This document shows, one piece after another, positions 15,161 to 25,282 of a stretch of DNA of 34,231 bases. The notes beneath the pieces are model-generated. The model searched no databases, had not been told where the DNA came from, and worked only from the letters and a program-made list of their open reading frames with translations. Origin of the DNA: Promethearchaeota archaeon (GTDB taxonomy: Archaea; Asgardarchaeota; Lokiarchaeia; Sigyniarchaeales; SOKP01); the NCBI GenBank assembly GCA_018238625.1, contig JABCSY010000041.1:1-34231 (forward strand). The letters are read 5' to 3'. A program made the position numbers and the translations under genes. Numbering within the stretch: position 1 is the first letter of the stretch; every line of letters starts with the position of its first letter.

Positions 15161-16789
15161 ATGGGATATTCAGAAGACCTAAACTCAGCCACAATTAAAC
15201 AGATCGCCAGAGAAATTATTGATTACTTGGTAAAAAACCCAGACTTCTCTCGGGAGAAAATTACGAACCTAAAAGGGCGGATCGGTAGTAAATATAAACA
15301 TCCTAAAGTAATAAAGAATGCTACTATATTACATTTTGCTTCAGAAGAAGAAAAATCGATTATCACTAAACTACTAAAGAGAAGAGCGGTAAGAACATTG
15401 TCGGGGATATCAACAATTGCAATCATGACTAAACCCTTACCATGCCCTGGGAAATGTGTTTTTTGTCCGGGTCAAAACTCTCAACCGGGAGAAAAAGTAG
15501 CCCAGTCTTATACGGGGAGAGAACCTTCAGCTATGCGCTCTATTCAAAACAATTATGATCCTTACAAACAAGTACAAAGCCGAATACGGGATTTAGAAGC
15601 TATTGGTCATAATGTAGATAAAATTTCCTTAATAATTCAAGGAGGGACATTCTTGTCAACTACTCGGAATTATCAAGAACAATTCATCAAAGGAGCTTAC
15701 GAAGGGATTGTAGAGAAAAGAGCGGATTCTTTAAAGGATGTAAAAAGAATGGCAGAAGAATCGAAAAGAAGACTAATAGGATTGACAATTGAAACTCGAC
15801 CTGATTATTGTACAGAGCCATATGTAGACATGATGCTGGAATATGGAGCCACAAGAGTAGAAATTGGTGTACAAACCGTTCTCGATGATGTTTACAAAAA
15901 AGTAAATAGAGGTCACACGACTCAAGATAGCATCAACGCTATAAGGATTGCGAGAGACGCTGGTTTAAAAATAAATGCCCATATTATGCCTAATTTACCC
16001 GGCTCTAACTACGCTAAGGATATAGAAGTGTTTGATGTTCTATTTTCTTCTCCAAATTATCGCCCAGATATGTTGAAAATCTATCCATGCTTAGTAATTA
16101 AAGGGACTAAGTTGTATGATTGGTGGAAAGCAGGTGAATTTTCGCCATATTCATTAGATGAATTAGTAGATTTAATTTCAACTATAAAACAAGATATCCC
16201 TTCTTATGTAAGAATACAGAGAATTATGAGAGATATACCAGCTTTTCTAATTGAAGCAGGGTGCAAAAAAAGTAATCTAAGACAATTGGTGCACAAAAAG
16301 CTAGAAGGACTTAATTTTAAATGTAATTGCATTAGATGTCGAGAATATGGAATTGTTAAGAAATCTCTAAATATTGAAGAAATTAAAATCGAAGATATTA
16401 AATTATATCGACAAGATTATGAGGCATCTCTAGGACACGAAACTTTTCTTTCTTATGAAAATAAAAAGGAAGGTTATTTATTAGGCTATTTGAGGTTGAG
16501 GAAACCTTCTGAATTTGCTCATAGACCTGAGTTGAGGGACGGCAAAACGATGATTATAAGAGAAGTTAGAGTAGTAGGTGAATTAGTTCCTAAAGACGCA
16601 AAACCACTTAGTAATACCCAGCTCCAGCATCGAGGTTATGGAAAATTGTTAATGGAGAACGCTGAAAAAATAGCGGTTGAAGATTATTCCTCTAAAAAGT
16701 TAGCAGTAATAAGTGGTATTGGAGCGAGGGATTGGTTTTATAAAATGGGTTATAGCCTTGATGGATACTATGTCTCAAAATATTTTTAA
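15161..16789 (+). CDS. elp3: Elp3-type tRNA uridine-34 modification enzyme (radical SAM plus GNAT)
   Basis: Elp3 adds a carboxymethyl group to C5 of wobble uridine, using acetyl-CoA and radical SAM chemistry. The iron-sulfur triad is Cys95-x3-Cys99-x2-Cys102 (CPGKCVFC). The radical SAM core extends to about residue 330, with GLTIETRPDYC and RVEIGVQT blocks. The Cys-rich CNCIRCREYG segment (about 393-402) is a zinc site typical of Elp3. The C-terminus is a GNAT acetyltransferase domain with RGYGKLLMENAE at the acetyl-CoA loop. Length 542 is normal for the archaeal stand-alone enzyme. Start ATG at 15161. Confidence 0.96.
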   Translation: MGYSEDLNSATIKQIAREIIDYLVKNPDFSREKITNLKGRIGSKYKHPKVIKNATILHFASEEEKSIITKLLKRRAVRTLSGISTIAIMTKPLPCPGKCVFCPGQNSQPGEKVAQSYTGREPSAMRSIQNNYDPYKQVQSRIRDLEAIGHNVDKISLIIQGGTFLSTTRNYQEQFIKGAYEGIVEKRADSLKDVKRMAEESKRRLIGLTIETRPDYCTEPYVDMMLEYGATRVEIGVQTVLDDVYKKVNRGHTTQDSINAIRIARDAGLKINAHIMPNLPGSNYAKDIEVFDVLFSSPNYRPDMLKIYPCLVIKGTKLYDWWKAGEFSPYSLDELVDLISTIKQDIPSYVRIQRIMRDIPAFLIEAGCKKSNLRQLVHKKLEGLNFKCNCIRCREYGIVKKSLNIEEIKIEDIKLYRQDYEASLGHETFLSYENKKEGYLLGYLRLRKPSEFAHRPELRDGKTMIIREVRVVGELVPKDAKPLSNTQLQHRGYGKLLMENAEKIAVEDYSSKKLAVISGIGARDWFYKMGYSLDGYYVSKYF

Positions 16790-17304
16790 TATTAAATTTA
16801 ATATTACTTAAGAGTAATAAGATTTCGCCCTGGATAAGCTAAATCCTAATAATCCTCCTAACTCTATATTTGGTTTTTTTGACAGGAGTCTCCCTTTTAA
16901 TAAATTAAAAGTTTTTTTTTCAGAGTTATGTTCATTTAAATTATTACTTTTCTCTTTATAAAAGGTACTACTTAAAATTTTTTTAACAAAAATTCAAAGA
17001 TTTTGATTGAAATTTGTATTGTTGAATAAACGACGATTAAAACCTATTATTGACTCAGATGTACTGTACTATAAATAAATCTGATTAATAGATTATATAT
17101 AAATTTAAAAAAAGCTTTCATTTTTGTAATTTTAGATATATTAAGCTGAAAACTCAGATTTTTGCTCTATATGTGGCAGAAATGTACTTTCAAAAAAATT
17201 AAATCAAGCAATAGTTTCTACTTAAATTTTAAATACTTTGATATTTTTATAAATTAATATATAATGAAATTTAATCATATAATTTTCAAAAAAGGATTTG
17301 ATAA
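16790..17304 (+). other. AT-rich 515-bp intergenic region
   Basis: No gene or tRNA is visible. Besides the hairpin and T run at 16894-16920, I see two direct copies of ACTCAGAT (near 17055 and 17152) and a CAGAT...ATCTG inverted repeat around GTACTGTAC (near 17057-17085). AATATATAAT, 25-35 bases before the next gene, is a likely TATA box, and AAAGGAT lies 8 bases before its ATG. A large regulatory region or decayed DNA are both possible. Confidence 0.4.
16894..16920 (+). terminator. AT hairpin with T9 run downstream of elp3
   Basis: CTTTTAAT and ATTAAAAG are perfect inverted repeats (16894-16901, 16904-16911), followed at once by nine Ts (16912-16920). The T run alone would suffice for archaeal RNA polymerase termination. 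The site lies about 105 bases past the elp3 stop. Confidence 0.6.
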
Positions 17305-18378
17305 ATGACTACTAAAAAATATCTATCCAATAAAAAAACAGCTCAACAAACGATATCTTTATCCCCTGCGCTTAAGGAGTGGATAGAAAGATACGTTAAA
17401 GTAAATCAACGAAAAAATCCCGATGACAAGAGATTTAAAAGCGTATCGGCTTTTTATAACTATGTTATGGAACAAACAATGGAAAGTTTTAAAAGTGGAA
17501 AAACTTTAGATGATTTTAAAAGATTTATTGACGGGGAAACTAAAGAATTTTTCGATATGTTTACATTCAAGGGAATCATTCCATTTTACGAGTTCATTTT
17601 AAAATCGAATAAATACACAAACTTTACTTTTCGTGAGTTTCCTCGATTTTTGTTCGGAATTAGAAAGTTTTTTACAGGTGGTGTAAAAACATTTGACTAT
17701 CGAACTTTAAAGGAAAGGTTCGAGAGAGCTAAAAAATTCTACTTAATGAACAAATTAACGAAAGAAATAAGAATGGATATTTTTACAGAGGGAAATCCTA
17801 AATACGCTAAAGGTGTTTTTGAATATATTGGACAGTATAAAAATTTGTTTTTTGAAAATTGTAAGTTTAACGCAGCTTTACTAGCTATTTTGGGCGTTAA
17901 AATAACAGATATAACTTTTTCTGAAACAGATTTATATTGCAGATTTGACTTGATAGCAACAGATTTACTTTTTCGAAAAGAAATTGCTAGAAGGGAACGA
18001 TTTAACCTTATAGAACATAACTTATCATTTTTGACAAATTATTACAAAATTATTAACGATGAGGATTTTTACTTGTGGATGAAAATGTCGAAGGATAAGG
18101 GTGTTTTTATCAGCTTTAAAGATAATAAAGTTAAAAATAAATGGTTTAGTCTAATTATAAAAGAAGTGGAAAACCATTCGAAAGATTCTAACTTTCTTTT
18201 AAGCATTCTGAAATATTTTGAGAGACTACATTGGATAGATATTGAAAGTGAAGAAGAATTAAGTTTCGTTATTAGACTCTCAAAAGAAAAAAATAACGAA
18301 GATAGAGAGTTTTTATTGAATTATCTTTCACAACATTCAACAATTTCTAATGTAGACGAAAAAATTTATTTAGAATAA
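17305..18378 (+). CDS. Unrecognised protein with ribbon-helix-helix-like N-terminus
   Basis: A 357-residue protein with no motif I can name. Residues about 14-63 (QQTISLSPALKEWIERYV, then SVSAFYNYVMEQTMESF) have the strand-helix-helix layout of ribbon-helix-helix DNA-binding domains, with an insert of about ten charged residues between the helices. The rest is Phe-, Tyr- and Lys-rich and looks helical and globular, without membrane segments or a signal peptide. It stands alone, flanked by long AT-rich regions, with its own promoter and a Shine-Dalgarno-like GGAT. It may belong to an Asgard-specific regulator-like family; that is a guess from architecture. Confidence 0.7.
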   Translation: MTTKKYLSNKKTAQQTISLSPALKEWIERYVKVNQRKNPDDKRFKSVSAFYNYVMEQTMESFKSGKTLDDFKRFIDGETKEFFDMFTFKGIIPFYEFILKSNKYTNFTFREFPRFLFGIRKFFTGGVKTFDYRTLKERFERAKKFYLMNKLTKEIRMDIFTEGNPKYAKGVFEYIGQYKNLFFENCKFNAALLAILGVKITDITFSETDLYCRFDLIATDLLFRKEIARRERFNLIEHNLSFLTNYYKIINDEDFYLWMKMSKDKGVFISFKDNKVKNKWFSLIIKEVENHSKDSNFLLSILKYFERLHWIDIESEEELSFVIRLSKEKNNEDREFLLNYLSQHSTISNVDEKIYLE

Positions 18379-18571
18379 TTAAACATCATGATTAACAAAA
18401 TTCCTTTTGATTCTTTTATTAAAAATTATTTTATCTTTTTATGTTTGCGCTAATTTATTTTATAACAGCATTTATTCGAGTTATTTTACATAACAATTAA
18501 AGATTTAAAAGAAATAAAATTTAATCTTAATTAATTTATCAAGTTATAGTCATAATTATCTGTGATTTATA

Positions 18572-20899
18572 TTGGAAGTTAAATCGTTAAACGAGCTCGT
18601 TCGGGGCATCCCTCATCTTTCGCTAAAAATACCCCTATCGTATACATCAGTATTGAAAGAGACCGTTGGAAAACCAATGATCATTAGACAAGCATTGGGT
18701 TTAAAGCATACTTTAGAGAATTTGCCCCTTATTATTAGACCTGATGAGCTCATTATCGGAACTTTTGACAAAAACATTCCCGTAGCAATTCCTAGAATGG
18801 AAGGCAGTGGCTTTAGAATTATGAAAGAACTCGAAAATCTTCCACATAGAATTGTAAATCCGATAAATGTAAAAAAGAAAGATATAAGAACATTAAGAGA
18901 AGAAATAGCACCCTTTTACGATAATTTTAAAATTGATACTTACGCCAGAGAAATCGCACCTAAAAGTGTTTTTGAGACGGCATTCAGTGGGTGTGCATTT
19001 ATTGCCACTGAAATAGGGGGAATTGCTCACGTTGTCGTCGATTATCCCAGACTAATCTCTTTAGGTTTAAAGAAGTATATTAGTTTATCTCAAGAAAAAT
19101 TAGCTGATTTTAAACCGGAAATAATTGGAGAAACCAAAGAAAATAAGAAAATAGCTTTTTATAAAGCAACGATAATTATTTGTAAAGCATTGATTAGTTA
19201 TGCTCATAGATATTCAGAACATGCAAAATTACTTTCTGAAAGCGTGGATAATCAAGAAAGAAAGTTAGAATTAAAACAAATCGCTAAAACTTGTAATAAC
19301 ATTCCAGAAAATCCACCAAAGAATCTTCAAGAAGCGATCCAATTTATTTGGTTTATCCACATGGCACTTCATTTAGAAAATTTCGAGCATGGAATTTCTT
19401 TTGGAAGAATGGATCAGTATCTATTGAAATTCTATAATGGGAAGGAGGAATTTGCAATAAAATTGATTAGAAATTTATTTCTAAAAACCAACGAAGTAAT
19501 TGCATTATACGACAGTGTTGCCACCCAATATTTTGGAGGCATGGCCACTACTCAAAATGTTCTAATTGGTGGTATTGATAAAAATGGTCAAGATTCCACC
19601 AATAATCTTACCTATCTTTTTCTTGATGCAATAGATCAAGCAGCAGTTCCAAGTCCGAACTTGGTTGTAAGATTAAATAGAAATACTCCTACTGCTATTA
19701 TTAATAAAATTGCTGATATATTAGCAAAAGGTAAAAATGTCATAGGATTATACAATGATGAATTAGTAGTACAGAGTTTAATAAATTGTGGCATTTCACT
19801 AAAAGAAGCACGTGATTATGGGGTAGTGGGTTGTGTTGGATTGTCTACATCAGGGGTTTCCTACGATAATACCGGAGCAGTTTTTTTAAACTTACCAAAA
19901 GCTTTAGAACTTGCTTTAGGGACAGATAAATCAATTGTTAGTAAACATATTGATAATAATATTGATTCTAACAAATTTAATTCAATAAATGATATTTTAA
20001 ATGTCTTTGAAATTAAACTTAAAGCGTTAATGAAAATGGCAGCTACAGCTGCAAATGCTTACCAACAAGCACATAAAATATTGAAACCAACCCCATTGAT
20101 GTCACTTTGTATTGAAGGAAGTTTTGAGAAAGGAATTGATGTGAATGAAGGCTCAGCTAAATACAATTTTTCGGGTATTCATGTGACAGGCTTTTCAGAC
20201 GTAGTAGATTCAATAGCTGCTATAGATTGGGCTGTTTTTAAGGAAAAGAAAATAGAAATGGAAGATTTAATCAATGCTTTGAAAAATAATTTTAGGGGGA
20301 GTAAGGATATCCAGAGCTATCTTATTTATAAGTGCCCGAAATATGGAAGCGATGATGATAACGCAGATGTTTTCGCTAAAAAAGCTATTGAAATACTTGC
20401 TCAATCTGTAAAGGGCTTAAAAAGTGCACGAGGGGGTGATTATAGGGTGGGGATTCATGCAATGACGACTCATGTTGGTTTTGGCATATTCACGGGAGCT
20501 CTTCCCTCTGGCAGAAAAAAGGGGAAACCACTAAATAGGGATATTGCCCCTGGATTCACGGGAGAAAAAGGGATCACCGCTGCTATTAATAGCATCACAA
20601 AAATCAACCACGCCCTTCTTACAAATGGTGTGGCATGCACTCTTAATATTGATCCTAATATTGTATTGTTAAACCACGGAAAGATTTTCGAATCAATACT
20701 AAGAACGTATGTAAAGTTAAATGGTTCTCATTTACAATTTAACTCAATTTCTCTAGAAACGCTTAACGAGGCTCAAAAGTATCCAGATATATTCAAAGAT
20801 TTAATGGTTAGAGTATCAGGTTACAGTGCTAGGTATACAGAACTACCAAGAGCTGTTCAAGATGACATCAAAGCACGATATTGTTATTCTAAATTCTAA
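18572..20899 (+). CDS. Glycyl radical enzyme with atypical Cys-Val-Gly active-site motif
   Basis: A 775-residue member of the pyruvate formate-lyase/diol dehydratase superfamily. The C-terminal glycyl radical motif is RVSGYSARY with Gly750. The thiyl-radical Cys is Cys421 in VVGCVGLS. In diol dehydratases, choline lyase and decarboxylase relatives this motif is usually GCVE, the Glu acting as base; here that position is Gly423. Substrate chemistry therefore cannot be transferred from those enzymes. The N-terminal PFL domain (ETVGKPMIIRQA, RPDELIIGTF) is complete. The start is TTG 18572, because a TGA lies three codons upstream and no ATG fits. No radical SAM activating enzyme lies in this window, yet one is required for function. 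The flanking 18379-18571 and 20900-21070 gaps are AT-rich. Confidence 0.9.
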   Translation: MEVKSLNELVRGIPHLSLKIPLSYTSVLKETVGKPMIIRQALGLKHTLENLPLIIRPDELIIGTFDKNIPVAIPRMEGSGFRIMKELENLPHRIVNPINVKKKDIRTLREEIAPFYDNFKIDTYAREIAPKSVFETAFSGCAFIATEIGGIAHVVVDYPRLISLGLKKYISLSQEKLADFKPEIIGETKENKKIAFYKATIIICKALISYAHRYSEHAKLLSESVDNQERKLELKQIAKTCNNIPENPPKNLQEAIQFIWFIHMALHLENFEHGISFGRMDQYLLKFYNGKEEFAIKLIRNLFLKTNEVIALYDSVATQYFGGMATTQNVLIGGIDKNGQDSTNNLTYLFLDAIDQAAVPSPNLVVRLNRNTPTAIINKIADILAKGKNVIGLYNDELVVQSLINCGISLKEARDYGVVGCVGLSTSGVSYDNTGAVFLNLPKALELALGTDKSIVSKHIDNNIDSNKFNSINDILNVFEIKLKALMKMAATAANAYQQAHKILKPTPLMSLCIEGSFEKGIDVNEGSAKYNFSGIHVTGFSDVVDSIAAIDWAVFKEKKIEMEDLINALKNNFRGSKDIQSYLIYKCPKYGSDDDNADVFAKKAIEILAQSVKGLKSARGGDYRVGIHAMTTHVGFGIFTGALPSGRKKGKPLNRDIAPGFTGEKGITAAINSITKINHALLTNGVACTLNIDPNIVLLNHGKIFESILRTYVKLNGSHLQFNSISLETLNEAQKYPDIFKDLMVRVSGYSARYTELPRAVQDDIKARYCYSKF

Positions 20900-21070
20900 A
20901 GATTTGCACCGCTAAAGTCTTACTATAACAAACAAACATTCTATCAGCTGCAAAAGACAATAAAAATAAGTTTGATTTCCTATCTTAAAGTATTTACATA
21001 CAATATATTAAAATTATAAAATGAATTAAACAGTTTATAGTAGTAGTATATTATTCTTAAATGATTTATT

Positions 21071-22990
21071 ATGTACAATTTCGATTATGAAGAATTAGGA
21101 TTAAAATGTGGTTTAGAAATTCATCAGCAGCTTGATACAGAAACTAAACTGTTTTGTAGATGCCCAAGTAAACTTCAAGGGACTAGAGTGCCAGATTTTA
21201 ATACAATGAGGTATATGAGACCTGTTTTGGGAGAAATGGGCACATTTGATAAAGCGATGCTAACAGAATATAAAAAGGGCAAGACTATCATCTATGAAGG
21301 TTATAACGATGTAATTTGTACTTATGAGTTAGACGATACCCCCCCGTTTTCCTGTAATGAGGAAGCTAGAAAAATTGCCTTAGAATTAGCTTTACTTCTT
21401 AATGCAAATATTATTGAAGAGATGCATGTAAGTAGGAAAAATTATCTTGATGGAAGCGTCCCTTCTGGGTTTCAACGCACTATGATTTTGGGAACAGATG
21501 GATACATAACTTTGAAGAAAGGTAAAAAAATCAGAATCGCTATTCTAAGCTTAGAAGAAGAAGCTGCTAGGAAAATAAAAACTGAAAATAAAACTAATTT
21601 TTACAGACTAGATCGTCTTGGAATTCCATTAGTAGAAGTAACAACACAACCAGATATAAATACACCTGAAGAATGTAGAGATTGTGCTGAAAGGATTGGA
21701 TTATTACTGTGGATAACTAACGTAAAAAAAGTTCTTGGCTCAATCAGGCAAGATATTAATGTAAGCATTAAATCTGGAACCCGGATTGAAATTAAAGGAG
21801 TTCAAAAATTGAGTTGGATAACAATATTGATTAACCATGAAATTTCACGTCAACTTAACCTAATAGAGATTAGAGAACAATTGAAGAATCGAAAAATAAG
21901 TGAAAATGATATCCCTCAAGAGCCCGTAGATTTAACTAGTTTAATGAGAAAAACTGGTTCAAAGTCTATTGCAACTGGCATAAAATCGGGAAAAAAACTC
22001 TATGGTTTAAATTTTAAAGGTTTCAAAGGTATTTTTGGAAAGGAGCTAATGGAGGATTATAGATTCGGTACCGAGGTAAGTAGTAAGGTAAAAGTTATTT
22101 CAGGCCTAAAAGGGATTATCCATTCTGATGAAAAATTAGAAAATTATAATTTTTCTCAAGAAGAAATAAAAAAAATCCAAAATAAGTTGAATTCAAAAGA
22201 AAAAGATTGCTTTGTTTTAGTTTTGGGGACCATTAAAGAACTAAAAATAGCAACAGATATAATCATTAATCGGATAAAGTATGTTTTTAAAGGGGTTCCG
22301 CCTGAGACAAGAAAAGCACTTGACAATGGAAATACGGAATTCTTGAGAGAATTACATGGTGGAGCACGTTTATATCCCGATACAGATTCACAGGCAATAA
22401 TGAATACGGTAGAAGAAACTAAACAAATTCAAAAGACTTTACCTAATTATCCTTGGGATATAATTGAAGATTATGCTAAAATGTACAAAGTTGAACAGAG
22501 TTCTATTAAAAAATTAATTTTTAATGGGCAATTATCTCTATTTGACAGCTTAATAGATATTTACCCCACGAAACCGTCAATAATCATAACAACATTATTA
22601 AACACAGCAAAAGCAATTAAACGGGAAGGAAAAATAATAGAAAATATAACTAATGACGATTATAAAAAAATCTTTCTAGAATTGAAAAATAAAAAAATTG
22701 GAAAGGAAGCTATCGAAGATATAATGAGATTAAAAGCTGATTCTCCAAATCTCACTATCGAACAATCTATCGAGAATCTAAATCTTGAAAGTCTTTCAAT
22801 TGAAGATTTAAAAATAATTATTAATGAAATTGTAATTAAAAACTTAAAAATCATTAAAGAAAGAGAAATGAGATCCATGGGACCACTAATGGGAGAAGTG
22901 ATGAAAAAAGTACGGGGAAAAATAGATGGTGAGATCATTTCTAAAGAATTGAAGATACAGATATCAAGCAAATTAAAGGAGATGAAATGA
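21071..22990 (+). CDS. gatE: Glutamyl-tRNA(Gln) amidotransferase subunit E
   Basis: With GatD it converts Glu-tRNA(Gln) to Gln-tRNA(Gln), the archaeal route. It has 639 residues, with the cradle domain motif CGLEIHQQLDTETKLFCRCP at the N-terminus, DGSVPSGFQRTMILG, and RLGIPLVEVTTQPDI. An inserted AspRS-like domain covers about 270-410, followed by ELHGGARLYPDTDSQAI and a helical YqeY-like tail (about 490-639). All are hallmarks of GatE rather than GatB. It ends directly at the gatD start. Start ATG at 21071. Confidence 0.96.
   Translation: MYNFDYEELGLKCGLEIHQQLDTETKLFCRCPSKLQGTRVPDFNTMRYMRPVLGEMGTFDKAMLTEYKKGKTIIYEGYNDVICTYELDDTPPFSCNEEARKIALELALLLNANIIEEMHVSRKNYLDGSVPSGFQRTMILGTDGYITLKKGKKIRIAILSLEEEAARKIKTENKTNFYRLDRLGIPLVEVTTQPDINTPEECRDCAERIGLLLWITNVKKVLGSIRQDINVSIKSGTRIEIKGVQKLSWITILINHEISRQLNLIEIREQLKNRKISENDIPQEPVDLTSLMRKTGSKSIATGIKSGKKLYGLNFKGFKGIFGKELMEDYRFGTEVSSKVKVISGLKGIIHSDEKLENYNFSQEEIKKIQNKLNSKEKDCFVLVLGTIKELKIATDIIINRIKYVFKGVPPETRKALDNGNTEFLRELHGGARLYPDTDSQAIMNTVEETKQIQKTLPNYPWDIIEDYAKMYKVEQSSIKKLIFNGQLSLFDSLIDIYPTKPSIIITTLLNTAKAIKREGKIIENITNDDYKKIFLELKNKKIGKEAIEDIMRLKADSPNLTIEQSIENLNLESLSIEDLKIIINEIVIKNLKIIKEREMRSMGPLMGEVMKKVRGKIDGEIISKELKIQISSKLKEMK
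22976..22985 (+). promoter_or_regulatory. Shine-Dalgarno site for gatD
   Basis: AAGGAGATGA at the end of gatE lies a few bases before the ATG at 22991, which follows the gatE TGA with no gap. It indicates coupled translation and equal subunit production. Confidence 0.75.
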
Positions 22991-24349
22991 ATGGAAGATA
23001 AACTTAAAGGATATAAAGGCAAATCTATAGATATTTTAAAAAAGCATACAATTGAGATCTGGGATATCATTCAAATCACTACAAATAAAACACAATTAGA
23101 AGGAATTTTAATGCCAAGAAGCGAATATTCTGCTCCTGATTTTATAGAAATCAAGTTAGAAAACAACTATAATGTTGGAATAAATGTCTCTGAGATACAA
23201 AACATAAAAAAAATTGGAAAAAGAGAAGCTAATTACAAACTTCCAGAAAAAAAATTTCCATACAATAAAGATTTGCCTAAGCTTCAATTATTAGGAACTG
23301 GAGGGACGGTTGCTTCAAGATTAGACTATACGACTGGGGCGGTTATACCTTCTTTTACTCCAAGCGAGTTATTTAGTTCCGTACCTGAATTGGCAGAAAT
23401 TTGTAATCTTGATTGCGAAATTGTTTTTGAGATATTATCAGAAAATATGAAATTTGAATATTGGCAAAAATTAGCAGAAAAAGTTAAACAAGCCGTAGAT
23501 TCTGGTTTTGATGGAATAGTTATAGGACATGGAACTGATACTATGACATTTACTAGCGCCGCTTTATCTTTTATGTTAAAAGATTTGTCTATTCCAGTCG
23601 TGTTAACCGGGAGTCAAAGAAGCTCCGATCGCCCGTCTTCTGATGCCGCTTTAAATCTGATAAACGCTGCTACTGTAGCTACCTCTGATATAGCTGAGGT
23701 TGTAGTAACTATGCTAGGTTCGTCTTCACATGATTATGGATTAATTCATAGGGGAACAATGGTAAGAAAAATGCATTCCTCAGTAAGAGATACTTTTCGT
23801 ACCATTGATGATATTCCGTTAGGAATGGTGAGGGATAGGAAGATTAAAACTTTTAAAAATAATTACAGAAAACGAAGTCTATCTGAAACTACTATTAATA
23901 CGAATTTTGAGAAGAAAGTAGCTCTTATTTATTCTTATCCCGGAATGGAAAACGAACAAATTGAATTTTATATAGATAAAGGTTATAAAGGTATAGTATT
24001 TGCTGGAACAGGGCTTGGGCATGTCAGCACAGATATTTATAATGCCATTGAAAGAGCCATTCAAGAAGGAATTACTATTCTTATGACTACACAAACTTTA
24101 CATGGTTTTGTAGGGATGAATGTGTATTCCACTGGGAGAGAATTACAACATTTAGGCGTTATTCCAGGTAGGAACCTATTACCAGAAGTTGGGTACGTTA
24201 AATTAGGTTGGGTACTAGGCCAAACAAACGATCTGAAAGAAATCAAAGAGCTAATGTTGACTAACGTTGCTGGGGAGTTTATCGATAGAGAAGTTCCAAT
24301 CGCTTTTAATTATAATATAGACGAGCTATTGAAAAATAAAAAATTATGA
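22991..24349 (+). CDS. gatD: Glutamyl-tRNA(Gln) amidotransferase subunit D
   Basis: The glutaminase partner of GatE, releasing ammonia for amidation. The N-terminal about 80 residues are the GatD-specific small beta domain. An asparaginase-type domain follows, with the first catalytic Thr motif GTGGTVASR (102-110), the second HGTDTM (180-185) and the Lys-bearing region around RPSSDAALNL. At 452 residues it has normal GatD length; stand-alone asparaginases are about 100 residues shorter. The gene order here is gatE then gatD. Confidence 0.96.
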   Translation: MEDKLKGYKGKSIDILKKHTIEIWDIIQITTNKTQLEGILMPRSEYSAPDFIEIKLENNYNVGINVSEIQNIKKIGKREANYKLPEKKFPYNKDLPKLQLLGTGGTVASRLDYTTGAVIPSFTPSELFSSVPELAEICNLDCEIVFEILSENMKFEYWQKLAEKVKQAVDSGFDGIVIGHGTDTMTFTSAALSFMLKDLSIPVVLTGSQRSSDRPSSDAALNLINAATVATSDIAEVVVTMLGSSSHDYGLIHRGTMVRKMHSSVRDTFRTIDDIPLGMVRDRKIKTFKNNYRKRSLSETTINTNFEKKVALIYSYPGMENEQIEFYIDKGYKGIVFAGTGLGHVSTDIYNAIERAIQEGITILMTTQTLHGFVGMNVYSTGRELQHLGVIPGRNLLPEVGYVKLGWVLGQTNDLKEIKELMLTNVAGEFIDREVPIAFNYNIDELLKNKKL

Positions 24350-24458
24350 TTTGTTTCTATTGTTTTATCTTAAAACTAAATAAATTCTAACTAAAATAAT
24401 AAAAAATTTAAACTTTTATTAATTAGATATTACTAATTCGATTTAGTAAGTGATCTTT

Positions 24459-25187
24459 ATGGGAAAACGAATTTTAGCTCAAAGAAAAGGATACGGCCAC
24501 TTATGGGCACGATCTCCAAGTCACCGACATGTAGGAAAGGTAAAGTATCGTCCCTTCAAAAAAAAAGAAAAATTGTTAAAATTTAAAGTAATTGAATTCG
24601 TTCACGCTCCAGGTAGAGGTGCTCCAGTAGCTAGAATTAGTTACGATGATGGCGAAAAAGGCTTATGGCTCCCTCCAGAAGGAATTTACGAAGGACAAGA
24701 ATTTATTCAGTCTAAAACGGGATATGGCCAAGAAGTGAAAGTAGGAAATATCTTACCTGTGAAAAAAATCCCCTTAGGAACTCTTGTTTTTAATATTGAG
24801 GGCACTCCACAAGATGGTGGTAAATTTGCGAGAGCATCTGGAGTAGCCGCCATTGTAAGGGATAAATCGGGTAACAACGTTGAAGTGTTATTTCGATCCA
24901 AAAAAACTAAATGGTTTAATGAAAATTGCCTTTGTACGGTTGGAGTTGTAGCTGGTGGCGGAAGAACCGACAAACCGTTTTTAAAAGCCGGTAATAAACA
25001 CCATTACATACGATCTAAAGCTATTAAATGGCCGGTTGTTCGCGGAGTCACGATGAACGCAGCAAGTCACCCCTACGGAGGAGGTGCAAAACAAAGTCCT
25101 CATAAACCAACAACAACCTCGAGAAATGCCCCTCCGGGTAGAAAGGTGGGACAGATAGCCGCTAGGAGAACAGGTCATCAGAACTAA
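24459..25187 (+). CDS. rpl2: Ribosomal protein uL2 (L2/L8e)
   Basis: A large-subunit protein near the peptidyl transferase centre. The start is set at the ATG at 24459, giving MGKRILAQRKG; the GTG nine bases upstream would add three residues not seen in the family. GTGA upstream may act as Shine-Dalgarno. The conserved C-terminal block MNAASHPYGGG with the functionally important His is present, as is SRNAPPGRKVGQIAARRTG. Length about 242 is normal. In most archaea uL2 lies in the S10 ribosomal operon next to uL23 and uS19; here it stands alone between gatD and purB. Confidence 0.96.
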   Translation: MGKRILAQRKGYGHLWARSPSHRHVGKVKYRPFKKKEKLLKFKVIEFVHAPGRGAPVARISYDDGEKGLWLPPEGIYEGQEFIQSKTGYGQEVKVGNILPVKKIPLGTLVFNIEGTPQDGGKFARASGVAAIVRDKSGNNVEVLFRSKKTKWFNENCLCTVGVVAGGGRTDKPFLKAGNKHHYIRSKAIKWPVVRGVTMNAASHPYGGGAKQSPHKPTTTSRNAPPGRKVGQIAARRTGHQN

Positions 25188-25282
25188 AATCTTATTTTTA
25201 AAACTTTTTAAATTTAAAGTTATGGTAATTTAAAATTTCGAAGATATTCGCTTTTTAATAGAAATTTAAAAAAAGAATAATA

